Shown one piece after another: positions 10,310 to 21,449 of a stretch of 64,000 nucleotides of DNA. Below the pieces are notes generated by a model, which searched no databases, was not told where the DNA came from, and saw only the letters and a program-made list of their open reading frames with translations. Numbering within the stretch: the first letter of the stretch is position 1; each line of letters opens with the position of its first letter. Origin of the DNA: Pseudocercospora fijiensis CIRAD86 (lineage: Eukaryota > Ascomycota > Dothideomycetes > Mycosphaerellales > Mycosphaerellaceae); contig NW_006921536.1 in the NCBI RefSeq assembly GCF_000340215.1, positions 5,656,283-5,720,282 on the forward strand, written 5' to 3'. A program made the position numbers and the translations under genes.

Positions 10310-11847
10310 ATGGCCAGTCTCTCGCGTTTGTCGAACGAGCTCCTCGACAGGATTTGTGAGGCTTGTGACACCACTTCCATCAAGAACCTCCGTCTCGTGA
10401 GTCGGCGCTTTAGAGGGGCTGCCGACCGCCATCTCATCGGGAAACTCGTCTTGCATTACAACCAAGAAAGCCTCGATCTGCTCGACACGTTGGTTGCCAA
10501 GCATAATGACATAACGAAAGGCATCCATTCTTTCTGGCTTCAAGCGGACCGTCTGAGGGATCTTGCTACTTTTGCTGCGTGGAATGCTGAGCGGAAGAGA
10601 CAACACTCGGATCCGTTTCTCATGCATGCAAGCCAGCTAGGAGCAACCTCTGAAGGAGAACCCCCCATGCTGGATGGCAATATTACCGAGGACAATGACC
10701 ATCTGACATCAAGCTACCGATACTATCGAACACTTTTGGAACAGCAAGCGCAGATCGATCACTCGAACATCTTACGACATCGGGCGGACGCTTTGTTTCG
10801 TGCCTGTCCAGGTTTGACGAGCATGTGGGTTACCTATGGTGATCCGATAAGCACGATTTGCAACAGCAAATCGTTCCAGAAAGGTAGGATATGGCTTTAA
10901 TATCATAAGCCTTTGGGTAAACGTTGATATGCTGACGTGCCTCAGGTCTGGTCCTTCCACACGATAATCGTGCCGCCAATGTTGACGAGGGAATCCTCGC
11001 GCCTATACAGCTGCTCTTGGCGGCTGCCGATAGCGGGCGAAAGTTGACTACGGTTGTCTTCGGAAACGTCCATTACAACTTGCTGCTACAACCAGCCAAC
11101 ATCCAGTCGAAGATCGCCTCTGTCATGGAGCGCGTGGAACAGTTTCAATGGGACATTGGGGACACTTTCTCGACATGGAACCCTAGCAACGGCGAAGAAG
11201 ACGATAATGGCGTGATTAACGATGCCGGGGACGACTTCGACGAGGACGAGGTTTACAACATGTATGGAATCTTCGCGCGTGGCGCATTCCTCACATTCTT
11301 GAGCAAGTTTCAGGTCTTGCGAGACCTCGCGGTGAGCTTGCCAGGGATGAGCTATAGGTTGGCGCCAATCGAATTGCGTCATGTCGTTGGCGGCATCCAC
11401 TTTCCATTGTTGGAGGCGTTCTACATCTCGTCCGTGCTAACGACGTCGGACGATCTTATCGGGTTCCTCCTGAGGCATAAGGAGACTCTCAAGCGCCTGC
11501 GCCTATGCGATCTTTCCATGTCGACCGATAAGGATGACTCATGGAATTCCTTCTTTGCCGGCATTGCTGGAAAGCTCCCTAAACTCGAGCTTATTTCTCT
11601 AAGAGGAATATTCAGCCACTACCCTCAAACTCCATGCTACGTCTTCGGTTGGTATGCACCTGCCTCCGACGGCACGCCATTCACAACCAGGATGGAACGT
11701 TACGTCCTAAGTGGGCAGGGCGAGGTCCCGCAGCAGGCTTCCAATCCTTTGGATGAATCCGAGAGGGAGAAACGGCTCGGGTCTGCTGCTGTGCCAAAAG
11801 CCCTTCCTTTGACGTGGAAAGCCGACGCAGAACTTTCGATACAATAG
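10310..11847 (+). CDS. F-box protein (491 aa, one intron)
   Basis: Exon 1 is 10310-10883 and exon 2 is 10946-11847. The 62-bp intron starts GTAGGA and ends CAG, with in-frame joining. Residues about 3-45 form a classic F-box (L-S-R-L-S-N-E-L-L-D-R-I-C then L-R-L-V-S-R-R-F-R), expected to bind Skp1. The remainder is leucine-rich in places, with a strongly acidic stretch near residues 280-300 (E-E-D-D-N-G and D-D-F-D-E-D-E). It resembles the many fungal F-box proteins with an undefined substrate-binding C-terminus. The substrate is unknown. It lies tail to tail with the peptide precursor gene, 228 bp apart. Confidence 0.82.
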
Positions 11848-12075
11848 AAAATTGCGGCCTGGAACGATTTGCATTTCCTACTACTAGACATTTCCACTTC
11901 CAACTCGACATCAGGCTCGCCGGCTTTACAGATTCGACTGTTGAAAGTCGATGGCTATAGGACAGGAAGAACAGTACTGACAGAAGCACTACTTGCGAGG
12001 CCGGAATCCTACATCCTCTACGTATTGTTGAAGTTTCACTCTCCGCTTGCAATAGCCTTAGCCTCAAACTTCACC

Positions 12076-12385
12076 TTAGAACTCCGTAACCTCGACCTCT
12101 TTGACTTCTGTCTTGGGGGAATAAGGCTCTCGCTTGAACTCGGTGACTTCGACTTCTTTGACTTCTGTTTTAGGGGAATAAGGATCTCGTTTGAACTCGG
12201 TGACTTCGACCTCTCTGACTTCTGTCTTAGGCGAGTATCTTCGCCGAATCGCTAGGGCTCTTAATTAGCACTAATCGTCTCGCATCAGACCCATTACTCT
12301 ACATACCGATCGTGTCGGGCTCCAATGGCCTAGCAACGGCTGCTGTCGACAGCCCAAGCAGGCAGACGATGGTTCCGAACCGCAT
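12076..12385 (-). CDS. Secreted Kex2-processed repeat peptide precursor (84 aa), candidate RiPP precursor
   Basis: Exon 1 is 12385-12307 and exon 2 is 12251-12076. The 55-bp intron 12306-12252 starts GTATGT, has a GCTAAT branch-like site and ends CTAG; the join is in frame. Residues 1-18 (MRFGTIVCLLGLSTAAVA) are a clear signal peptide with an A-V-A cleavage site. After R-R-R at 29-31 come three copies of a 15-residue unit, YSPKTEVKEVEVTEF (first copy has R for K at position 8). They are separated by KR-DP and KR-EP, and the last copy ends the protein. KR and RR are Kex2 sites, and the D-P and E-P left behind fit X-Pro dipeptidyl aminopeptidase (Ste13/DPP-type) trimming, so each released peptide would begin with Tyr. 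There are no cysteines in the repeats. This is the architecture of Kex2-processed repeat proteins, including dikaritin RiPP precursors. The divergent UstYa-like gene at 13155 supports that role. Alternatives are a secreted repeat effector or a pheromone-like precursor. Confidence 0.85.
12079..12240 (-). repeat. 57-bp coding tandem repeat (about 2.8 units)
   Basis: A 57-bp unit (19 codons) repeats with exact 57-bp spacing: the same sequence starts at 12101, 12158 and 12215. Differences between units are few and mostly silent or conservative (E/D before Pro, K/R inside the core). On the minus strand the unit codes for one core peptide plus its KR-(D/E)P spacer. Confidence 0.92.
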
Positions 12386-12465
12386 TTTGGCTGCTGGAAA
12401 GGTTGACTTCCCGATGGCGGTAGGTGTTTGAAGTGGTCCTGGTAGAAAGTCTTCACACTGGACCC

Positions 12466-12471
12466 TTTATA
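12466..12471 (-). promoter_or_regulatory. TATA box of the peptide precursor gene
   Basis: A TATAAA lies on the minus strand, about 80 bp upstream of the precursor start codon at 12385, a usual distance for a fungal core promoter with a short leader. Confidence 0.5.
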
Positions 12472-12693
12472 ATGCTCCCATGCGATGCTTGTGAGAGGTA
12501 TACGGGCTTTTGTCTAGGAACGGCAATGATAGAACACCGCTATCAGAGTTTGGGAGTAGCTATACCGTATAATCCTTGCGGATCGAAGGCTCTGCAGATC
12601 TGTTGAGATCGAATGAAGTACAGAATATAGAGTATCCGCACTGATTGATCGGTGTATTTGATATTTCTTGGCTCCGATATACGGTCGAAAGTC

Positions 12694-12708
12694 GACTCGC
12701 AACGAGTC
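12694..12708. promoter_or_regulatory. Inverted repeat, possible operator
   Basis: GACTCG-CAA-CGAGTC is a perfect 6-bp inverted repeat with a 3-bp spacer. It lies about 310 bp upstream of the precursor start and 450 bp upstream of the UstYa-like start. The right arm runs into GAGTCA, the reverse of TGACTC, the core bound by Gcn4/CpcA-type bZIP factors. A regulatory role is inference only. Confidence 0.35.
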
Positions 12709-13154
12709 AGCCACTATAAGAGGATGTGATGAACGTAAAGAAGCAGCAATGGCCTTTGTGAACAGAGTGTGACGATTGATCGCCACAACTTTGCTACAAT
12801 GCTCCATGTATCCCAAAAGTTCCTAGAACTGAATCCTAAAGACTCGGATTCGCGAGAGCTCTGCCGAGAACAAGGATTGAAGTGTGGTTACACCGACTTC
12901 AACAGGCGGTATAGAGACCCTAGTAGTTACTTCTGTGTTACATCAAACAGTTACGCTGCAGATACCTTCTCTTTGGAATGGCCTAATCGCTTGGCCGTCG
13001 GCCGATTACGTCCATCGACCATCGACGCAACTCGATGTACCAGAACGACGGATTACACAAAAATATAGCAGGGATCGGTTCCTCGTTCCTAGCTCTCGTG
13101 GGTGGTATTTAAGACTCTTCACAATGCCCATGCAAAGCCGCCTATCTGGCAATC

Positions 13155-14162
13155 ATGACTTCATATGAAAAAGCCCGCACGGATGATTATAGCGATATCG
13201 AAGAGCTGGAAGATCCACATCCGCCTCGTGGGTTCCTACAGCGTATTCCACGTCTCCTTCTGATATCATCACTCCTTCTCACCCATGCTCTATCCTTCGC
13301 GTTGGGACGGTATTGGCCAATATCGCCCGCAGAACACTTAAAAGCGCTCACGACGTGGTGTACGTAAGATCATCGCTCCTCTCTAGTCCACGAGTCCAAC
13401 ACTCACAATCCTCAGCACCGCTCCACGATTCCTTTCCATATAAACCCCACACCCACTCCCTCGACGCCATCACCTGGAATACCCACCCCTCACTATGGCG
13501 AGCCGAACCCAGCGACGAAGGCGACAAGCTCTGGACCCAGAATTGGGACTCCCATCCCATGCTGATCCCGCTGCAAGATCTGAAGAACCTGAACCAGGAC
13601 CTCGATTACGTCGCTCGGTGGCTAGATGATGAGAGTATGGGCATGGTAGGGAGTCAAGCCCATCATTTACTCCATTGCATCGATGTCCTTCGCAAAGCCG
13701 TCTGGACGGATCATTATTGGCCGAAAGGGAATCTTAACCCTGGGCATCGCACGCATCAGACGCATTGTGTGGATTTGCTGAGGCAGGATGTCATGTGTCG
13801 CGCTCCGATGGATGTGTATCCCTTGATCGTAAGTTTCTCTCCGACAATTTCTTTTGTTTTTTCTTGTTCTCGCACCGAGCTTATATCTTTCTTTCTAGTG
13901 GATGGAAGGCGAATCGCAGCCCACGCCTAATTTCAATATCAGTATGCAGTGTTCCGATTGGGATGGGATGTGGGCTTGGTGGCGTGAGAGGCAGATGAGT
14001 GATGCTGATGTTGATAGGGTGTGGGTCAAACCTTGGGATGTCAAACAGTGGCCTGCTCCAGATGGCTTGGCGGAGGAGAATTTGGCGCTTAAGGAAATTT
14101 GTAGTAGACCGAATGTTACGTGCTCGGTTGGGGGAGAGGAGGTGGACTTCTCTAGCGAGTAG
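13155..14162 (+). CDS. UstYa-like DUF3328 protein (293 aa, two introns), candidate peptide oxidative cyclase
   Basis: Exons are 13155-13359, 13416-13828 and 13899-14162. Introns of 56 bp (GTACGT..CAG) and 70 bp (GTAAGT..TAG) join in frame. A short cytosolic N-terminus is followed by one membrane helix at about 33-50, so it is a type II membrane protein with its body in the secretory lumen. Two HxxHC motifs lie at residues 152-156 (H-L-L-H-C, then I-D-V-L-R) and 182-186 (H-Q-T-H-C, then V-D-L-L-R-Q). They are followed by the family's M-C-R-A-P and a late C-S-D-W-D-G-M-W-A-W-W segment. These are the defining features of UstYa/DUF3328 proteins, which carry out oxidative side-chain cyclisation in dikaritin RiPPs (ustiloxin, phomopsin, asperipin) and some other pathways. 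It is divergent to the repeat-peptide precursor, its likely substrate. The stop codon lies within a few bases of the RIP-mutated compartment. Confidence 0.93.
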
Positions 14163-16269
14163 AAGTAGGTAGAGTTTATGTATATTAGTATTAATTAATA
14201 GACGGTATAGATTAGGATAGTAGCTCGCTCTATATTAGATAGGGCGTATAGTCTCGAAGTTAAGAGCTAATAATATAATATCGTTAGGTTAAACGTCGGT
14301 AGAGATTCTAAAAAGGCTATATTAATAGAGATCCGATTTAGGAAGTAAGAAGGGCACTTAGGGTAATAAAAAGGGCTAGAAAGTCTTCCTATATAGTTCG
14401 CCTAGAGTAGAAGATACTCCTACTAGTAAGTATAGTATATATATTAAGCGTCGTTAGTTATAAGATAGGCAATACTTACGTTTAATAGATATCCCTATCT
14501 TATAGTACTATACGCCGTAGTAGAGGTCTCGGTAGTAACGATTTAGTCCTAAATAGTAGTCGGCTCGCTAACTCTATCGCTCGATATATACTATACGCTA
14601 TCTTTATAGAATTAGATACGATACTTTTCGTTCTTCTACCTAGTAACTTCTAACGGATTATATCCTCTCTCTACCGAGTTATAAATTACGCTTAATATAC
14701 TCTATAAGTGCGTTGCCCTATATACGCTATTAGACTTTAGAATAATATTTAAGTCTTATATTTCTCGCCTACTATCTTAGCTTTCGTATTATCGTAAAAG
14801 TGTTAGGCCGAATAACTATTAGGAAGGTCTATCGCTTTAGTCGTTTACGCTATTTAGTCCTTAGTTAAAATCTATACTCGTCCGTAGCTTACTATAGTAG
14901 ATACGGATTCGAATAGATATAGTTCTCTTTCTATACTTCTTTGCTAGTCTTATAGTCTTTATAACAAACTTAGACTTTTTTCTATAGAGGACGTCTAAGC
15001 GAAGATCGAACTACTACTTAGGTCTTTATATCGCCGATAAGGTTAGAACTTAGATAATACTTAAAATCTCTTTTCTAAAAAGCGTCTAATATTAGTTTAC
15101 TATATCGGCCTTATATTTATAGTAACTTTTGCGCCTAAACTCTTTGTCTACTCCCTATTAGTATACGTACGTTAATCTCCTTACCTATATATACTTACGT
15201 TAAATAATATATATATAGTCCTTTCTACTTAAACTCCTACCTAACCTTCGTAATATATATACGGACCTTATCTACCGACTAGGGCATAGGAATACTATGT
15301 TTTATTAATAACTATATAGCCTAGCCCTCGAAGCTAGTATTCTAGTACGCCTAGTTAACTTTTCTAGCCTACTTTAGTCTCTTACCTTTAGGCTAAGCTC
15401 CTAAGGGATACTTAAAAAGATCGTCTTAGACGTTAATAAATCCTACTACGGCAATCCGATTACGTACCGTCTCTTATATACTAAGTAGTCGACCGTTACG
15501 CTCGCCGTATCCTAGAAAGTCTTCGCCCTAGCTAGCTAGTAAAGAGCCCGATCTAGCCTCCTAGTCTTAAGTACTCGTAGATAGTACTATAGAGTATATC
15601 CTATTCGCCTAGTATAAATGCTCCTAGAAGAAGTCGTATATAAAAAAGGTTAACTATAGTAATCGTTAGTATTATTTATAGGTTAATTAATATTTATACG
15701 TATAGTAATACCGCTATAACTACTCTTAAAGTGTATCTATTACTTCGAGAAAGTAGTTTAGAAGCACCTATAGAGTCTTAATAATAATTATTTAGCTAGT
15801 AGCGCCTATATCTAATATTCTAAATATAGTAACGGCCTATATATAGGTAAATATTTGGTACCTAGTCTTCCGCGGAGGTTAATTTGTATATAATAATTTC
15901 TATTATAGAAAGTAAGATATATATCGTAGTTTTAAACGTAATTACTTTAGACTTTGAGTACGTATCTATCTAAGCCTTCTAAAGTAACGCGCCTACGGTT
16001 TCCTTCTCTTTCGTCGAGATTTCTATAGCTTTCTGTTAAGGTTACTTCCTCCTAGGGTTTAGACTCTATTACTATATATATAACTTTTAAGCCGCGCGCT
16101 TTTACCTACTAACCGCCTTCTTTACTACGCCGTAACTGCCCTTCTAAAGGCTTTACTTCTAACCGTACCTTCTATACTATAATCGAGCTTTACTTTAAGC
16201 TTAGTTTCTAGTAGTATTAATATTTTTTCCTTCCCTTATTCTTTATCTTCTTTTTTATATATATTCCTT

Positions 16270-16355
<86 letters not shown>

Positions 16356-16356
16356 G

Positions 16357-16434
<78 letters not shown>

Positions 16435-16859
16435 TTACTATAGTAAGGTACTATCCTATTCTTTCTTAGTTTTCTTTATAAAATTAACTTTCTTAGATAG
16501 TCTAACGTCGATTCTACTACGTAGGTTATTTTAACTCTAGAGATAATTATATCGACTAGTCGGTAAGTTTAGTCTCTACTATATTTAGTACGTAAATCTC
16601 TAACTTCCTCTAGCTAGCTAGCTCTAGAGCCTACGATAACTGTTCTTATAAAAGAATTACTTACGTCCTACTATAAGTTATCTCGATTCCTATAGTAAAA
16701 TACTCGCTAATCTTCTAGTCCTTAGATAGCCTACGTAGTCTATAACCTCTTTCCTCGCGCGACTACTAATAGCGTCGAGGAGCGTTACGCCGATCTCCTT
16801 AAGGTACTTAAGGCTTAGAAAGCCCTAAAGTCTCTCTAGTCGTAGGGTTTATTATCTAG
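14163..16859. mobile_element. Unresolved RIP-mutated repeat DNA
   Basis: Sequence directly after the UstYa-like gene is strongly depleted in CA/TG and full of TA. Long coding-like stretches broken only by TAG/TAA can be read on the minus strand (for example around 14800-15050), which suggests an old transposon gene, but I recognise no domain. It holds the (TAC)n microsatellite and ends at the E0 insertion site. Confidence 0.5.
16270..16434. repeat. (TAC)n microsatellite
   Basis: About 55 tandem TAC/CTA triplets with one CTG interruption at 16354-16356. It lies inside RIP-mutated DNA. Confidence 0.95.
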
Positions 16860-17138
16860 TAAAGGACGGAAACTAATACTACTACTACTACTAGCAGCAA
16901 TAGTATAGGCAACCGAGGGTAATATAACCTATAGCAATATAGGCAGCTATATTTAGCAAGATAGGATAACGAGACTGCTACTTAGGCTAGTAACTAGAGC
17001 CCTGCAATATAGGCATTATAGAAGTGTAATATAAGCAATGTGCTATACGAGGTTAATAATCTGTCTACTCTATAGAAGGAGGCCTCTTATATAGGCTTAA
17101 AACTAGCCTATAGGTATAGGGCCGGTTACTAGCTAATA
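16860..17138 (-). repeat. E0 3' LTR
   Basis: 279 bp, aligned along its length with 28847-29125. It is followed directly by a pyrimidine tract on plus, the polypurine primer on the coding strand. Confidence 0.92.
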
Positions 17139-17599
17139 TCCCTCCCTTTCTTCGTATCTAACTAGACACGTTTTATATTACGCGCTTAAAACAAATATAT
17201 ATACATCCTTAGCGCTCTTAGCTAAGGTTATTAGAACTCCGTAATAACACCCTTAGGGTAGCATTAATCCTAGATACTATAATTATACAAAAACAACTTC
17301 CTAAACAACTAATTACTATATAGACTTACTATTGCTTTACTATACCGTAATCCTCGCTAGTAATAACCTTATCTACTAGTCGGCTCTCGAAATCTCCTCC
17401 GTAGGCGTAGAAGCTATTAGTACCGAAGTACTATCCCTCGTAGAGAGCTTAATTAACGAGGAGGTTAGTAGCCTTTTCCTTCGTAGTATTCTCCTAATTA
17501 TATAGATATTCCTTAAGTCCCTCGTTATTTAGCTAGAGGATCTATTTAACTTTATTCTAAATAACGTAACTTAACTAAGGAATCCTACTAACTAGGGCG

Positions 17600-20100
17600 T
17601 CGGAGATGTAACTAAGGCCTTCGACTAAGATAGCTATAAGGAAAGCGAATAGTACGAAGGAGTTTAAGCCTAGGAGAGCGGTTAGATTGCGGTACACTTT
17701 AGCAACCTAAGAGACTATTAAGTTCTCGTAGCCCTTAACCTTAGTGCTGTTAATAACGCGAGAGTAGCTTAGGTCGATTAATATATAGTTACTCTTAGCC
17801 TTTAGATTACTATATAGGAGGTATAGCATCTAAATAGAGACTTCGTATTCCTTTAGAGGGTTGAGGATCTACTCCGCTTTACACTCCTTACTATTAGGCT
17901 AACTATCGAATATATAGTCGAGGTCGTCGTCGGTAAGGTACTTATTAGTAAGCTTACCGATCTTACTTAGTAGGACTAGGCTACGAGCCTTAAGCTTCTT
18001 AACCTAGTTCGTAAAGACCTCGGGCTAGTATATACCTTCGATAATAGTAGAGTAGCTAGTCTTATCCTTAGATATAAGGTAGACCTTAATACGTAGGTAA
18101 CTAGCACCCTCGCTAGCTACAAGCTTAACTATATCTTATCCGAGGCGAGCAGACTCCTTAGAAGGATAGTTTTTATAAGTACCGCTAACCTTAAAGAACT
18201 TAGTAGGCTTAGGGACGGAGATAAGCTTATATACGTAATTAGGTCGAAGGGCGACAGCTAAGAGCTATAAGGCAGGGTACTAGCGGACGATTTAGTTACT
18301 TATACTATAAGTTTAAAGGGCATTGCGGCCTTCTTACTTAGACTTAGGCATCGTACGTATATACTAAAGGTATATTTTAAACTCTTCCTATATTAGATCG
18401 ATAAGGAAAGGAAGGTATACTCTACGAGGTTCTTATAACTAACCGAAGACTCGAGGGAAGATAGTATTACTAGTCTAACGAAAGCGATCGAAGGAGGTAT
18501 CTTAGCTAAGAATACCGGTAACGAACTTACTCTAGCGATCTGTTAGCGTAAGGGCGCGAGTAATAGTGCTAGTAGCGTTAAATGCGTAGAGTCCTAGAGA
18601 TGTTAGGGCGGCAATCGGGCGTCTAGGAAACTAGTTAGTATAGGCCTAATTAGCCTTAAGGGCAGCGAAGGCATCTTAATTAGCGACATTACGTCTAATC
18701 TTTAATAGGCGGCTAATAAGGATACTCGTCTTAGTACTAGTATAGAGACTATACGCCTTAGCGGCCTTCTTAATATAGCTAGTATATATAGTAAACGGCT
18801 CTTCGCCTAGCTTGCTAAGGTCGTCGTACTACTAATAGATAGATAGGGCGATAGATGCTTTACCTATATCGCCCTTAGGAACTATATCGATCTTAGTAAT
18901 AAGATATGCGATAGAGTTACCCTTATAAGATCTATAGATGTTCTTAGTTAATAGTATTAGCGAGAGGCCTCTATACCTACGCTTACTAAAAGAACCCTCG
19001 GAGGAAATAGTGTCTTCTAGTAGCGTATCTAGTATATTAATATCGGAGTCGCTATAGTTAGTACTAGAAGGTATAGTAGACTTCTTAGCGGCCTTCTAGA
19101 ATACCTAGCGAGCCTATAGTACCTTCTAACGCGCTGCTTCTACTTTAGCGCGCTTATCTTAAACTTCTTAGAGAACTTTATAGTTACGGATCGAGCGACG
19201 ATCTTATACCTATATCTCTATAGCGAGCGCTAGACTAGTAGCTATATCGGCTTCCGTCTTAAGATAAAGGACCTTACGTTCGAGAACATCTACGATAGGA
19301 GCCTCTTAACCCTTAATAATAAAACCTATACTATTAATACGGTAGCCCTTCTCTTTTAGTAGATCTTTAGTAGACTAGGCGTTAAGATCTACTTCGGTAA
19401 TAACGTCCTTATACCGCTTCTAGTAGGCTATCGTAAAGTCGTTAAGTACGAAGGTTAAGTTAACTAATTACTTGCCGTACTTCTTACCGGTAGTAGAGAC
19501 TCGATAGATTATAGTACGGGAAAGGTACTCTACTCCCTCGCGACGGACCGGATACTTATTAACGAACGACGCAACCTACTTAGTACGCTCTTGTCTATCG
19601 TAGGCGAAGTTAATAAGGCTCTTTAGGAGACTGCTCGGACCTCCCTACTACTCGAAGGCTTAATTAAGGTTCGTAAAGCATATACGAATCGTAGTATCCG
19701 CCGTCTCGAGGCTATAGACAATAGGAAAGGCTTAATAAAGCTCTATATCCTAAAGAACGTCTCGCTTGAAGATACGCTTACTAATATCCTAGCGTAAGTT
19801 ATTTATACCGTACGATACTAAGATAGCGGCCTTCTCGATGTTTCTATCGATAACGCGTAGCAAGGTATAAGCGGTCTTAATCTTCTTTTAGGGGTCGTTA
19901 ATAGCGGTAACGATCTAGAAGTAGTACTCGAGGCTCGTTATAGCAACTAAGGCGCTATCGGAGGGGGCTTCGATCGGGACTAGCGCGGCTAGGTTTAGGG
20001 TAAGAGCTAGTAGGTTGCTACTACTACTAGCGCCTAGCGGATTTAGGGCGCCGGAAGATATCTTAGTCGACCGGAGCGGAAAGGAGTTAGTAACGAGTTT
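17600..20100 (-). pseudogene. E0 extra reading frame downstream of integrase, unknown
   Basis: Between the integrase and the 3' LTR the minus strand holds about 2.5 kb of protein-like frame interrupted only by TAG/TAA stops that RIP would create from Gln or Trp codons (for example 19741-19860 reads an unbroken 20 codons, then one TAG every 8-10 codons). Composition is helical and charged, with Ser/Thr-rich linkers. I recognise no domain. The plus strand is also fairly open in 17600-18200, so strand choice is not certain; it follows the orientation of pol. Confidence 0.45.
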
Positions 20101-20487
20101 GCAAAAACGTTCGTAGCTTGTTAATAATAATTAAAGGGTTTAGATAGAAGAAGGGGAAGGGGGTAGGCGGTAGTAAGTTAGTTAGTATTCGAGTAGAAGA
20201 AAAAGCTTAGAAAGCTCGCCTTAAATAGGGTACGAAGGTAGCGTAGTCCGTATATTCCGGTAAAGCAAACAGATAACGACTATATATAGACCCTAAAAAA
20301 TAAAGCTATATATAAGAATGCTTTATTAGTAGGGTAGGCTAAAGTTTAATAATCGATCTAGCTAATTGCTAGTAGCGACTACGCGCCTTTATTAACCTTT
20401 AGCTTTCGTAGATTCTTGCGTACTCGAAATATAACTAGTTAGTTCGAGTACCTAGTAGTAATCTATAGTAGTAAGGCTAGTGGGACT

Positions 20488-20511
20488 AATAATACCCCCG
20501 GGGTAGTATTA
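20488..20511. repeat. Palindromic motif TAATA-ACCC/GGGT-TATTA, copy 2
   Basis: A palindrome-like sequence with a CCCCCGGGG centre, one of seven copies in the window (also at about 17242, 20922, 24915, 28144, 42454 and 61671). It would form a stable hairpin. Confidence 0.7.
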
Positions 20512-20921
20512 GCTTTTCTCTAGAGATACTCGGCAACTAGGACTCTAGGAGCAAATCGCCTAGGCCTAGCGTAGCTTATATTAGCCTATAGCACTATCGT
20601 TATAGATATAGCATTACCTTTTATAGTAGCAGGTATATAAACGTAGCCCGTACGTACTTCTTTCTTCTAGATACTAAGCTTAGCGGCCTAAGGTCCCTAT
20701 TCTTAGAGGCTATAGGCCTAGGTTGCTATATCTATCTAAGAGCTAGGAAGGGAGAGGGATCCTCCCTTTCTTAGTATCCTACGTAACTAATACTAATTAG
20801 GGTAGGAACAATCCTCTCTAGCGGGGTATCTTATTACCGTTACTACCTAAGGGTAGTTGCTAGAGACTAGGTAACTAGAGGGAAGTAGTCCTAGAAGGGT
20901 AGGGGGGTTAGGTTCGGCTAG

Positions 20922-20956
20922 CTTCCGAATGCTACCCCCGGGGTATTATTCGGAAG
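20922..20956. repeat. 35-bp palindrome with CCCCCGGGG centre
   Basis: The arms CTTCCGAAT..TACCCC match their reverse complement at nearly every position. It is the longest copy of the recurrent motif and is oriented opposite to the copy at 20488. Confidence 0.75.
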
Positions 20957-21449
20957 TTATACCTCGTACAGTTCTTTCTAAGGAAATACAAAAGAAGTAA
21001 AGCTATAGTAATATTAATCGAAGATAAAAGAGCAAAACAATAGACAAGGTAAAGCAAAAGAGGGCAATAACTAAAAGTATTAATATCCGTAGGAACAGGT
21101 AGTAAGGACTAAAGCTAAAGGGCAGCGCACTATATTAATAGCGCGGAGAATAGTTAATAGGCAAGGAAAAGCAACGTAGTAGAGATAGGGAATTATTTAG
21201 TCTTAGGGTCGTCTAGCTATAATTCTAGGCGGTCTTTATCGCTAGACTAGTTAGGTTCCTCGGAGTTAGAGTTAGATAGCTAGAAGTCTAGGTTACTATT
21301 AGAATTAATATCGGAAGCGCTCTATATATAGTTAACCTATATATAACCCTCCCTTTGTTCTTAAGTTATTCCTAATAGCTTACTAAGACGAATCTAGGGA
21401 TAGGTATAGTCCTTAGGCAGAATAGGATCTATAATAGCGGTAGAATCCT

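Larger units (their letters stand above)
12386..13154. promoter_or_regulatory. Divergent intergenic region between precursor and UstYa-like gene
   Basis: 769 bp separate the two start codons, with no convincing gene between. It must hold both promoters. It includes the TATA box at 12466-12471, an inverted repeat at 12694-12708, and an AT-rich TATTTAAG stretch about 50 bp upstream of the 13155 start. Composition is ordinary. Short open frames on both strands lack any signature. Confidence 0.6.

Noticed and set aside
10163..10627. Minus-strand frame over the start of the F-box gene
   Set aside because: Shadow of exon 1, which has a clear F-box.
11869..12255. Plus-strand frame of 128 codons with Phe/Leu/Asp-rich repeats
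   Set aside because: It is the antisense shadow of the repeat precursor. The minus strand has a signal peptide, a GTATGT..CTAG intron, a TATA box and sensible KR-bounded repeats.
12514..13068. Short frames on both strands between precursor and UstYa-like genes
   Set aside because: No motif, no splice structure, and they lie in the only possible promoter space of two divergent genes.
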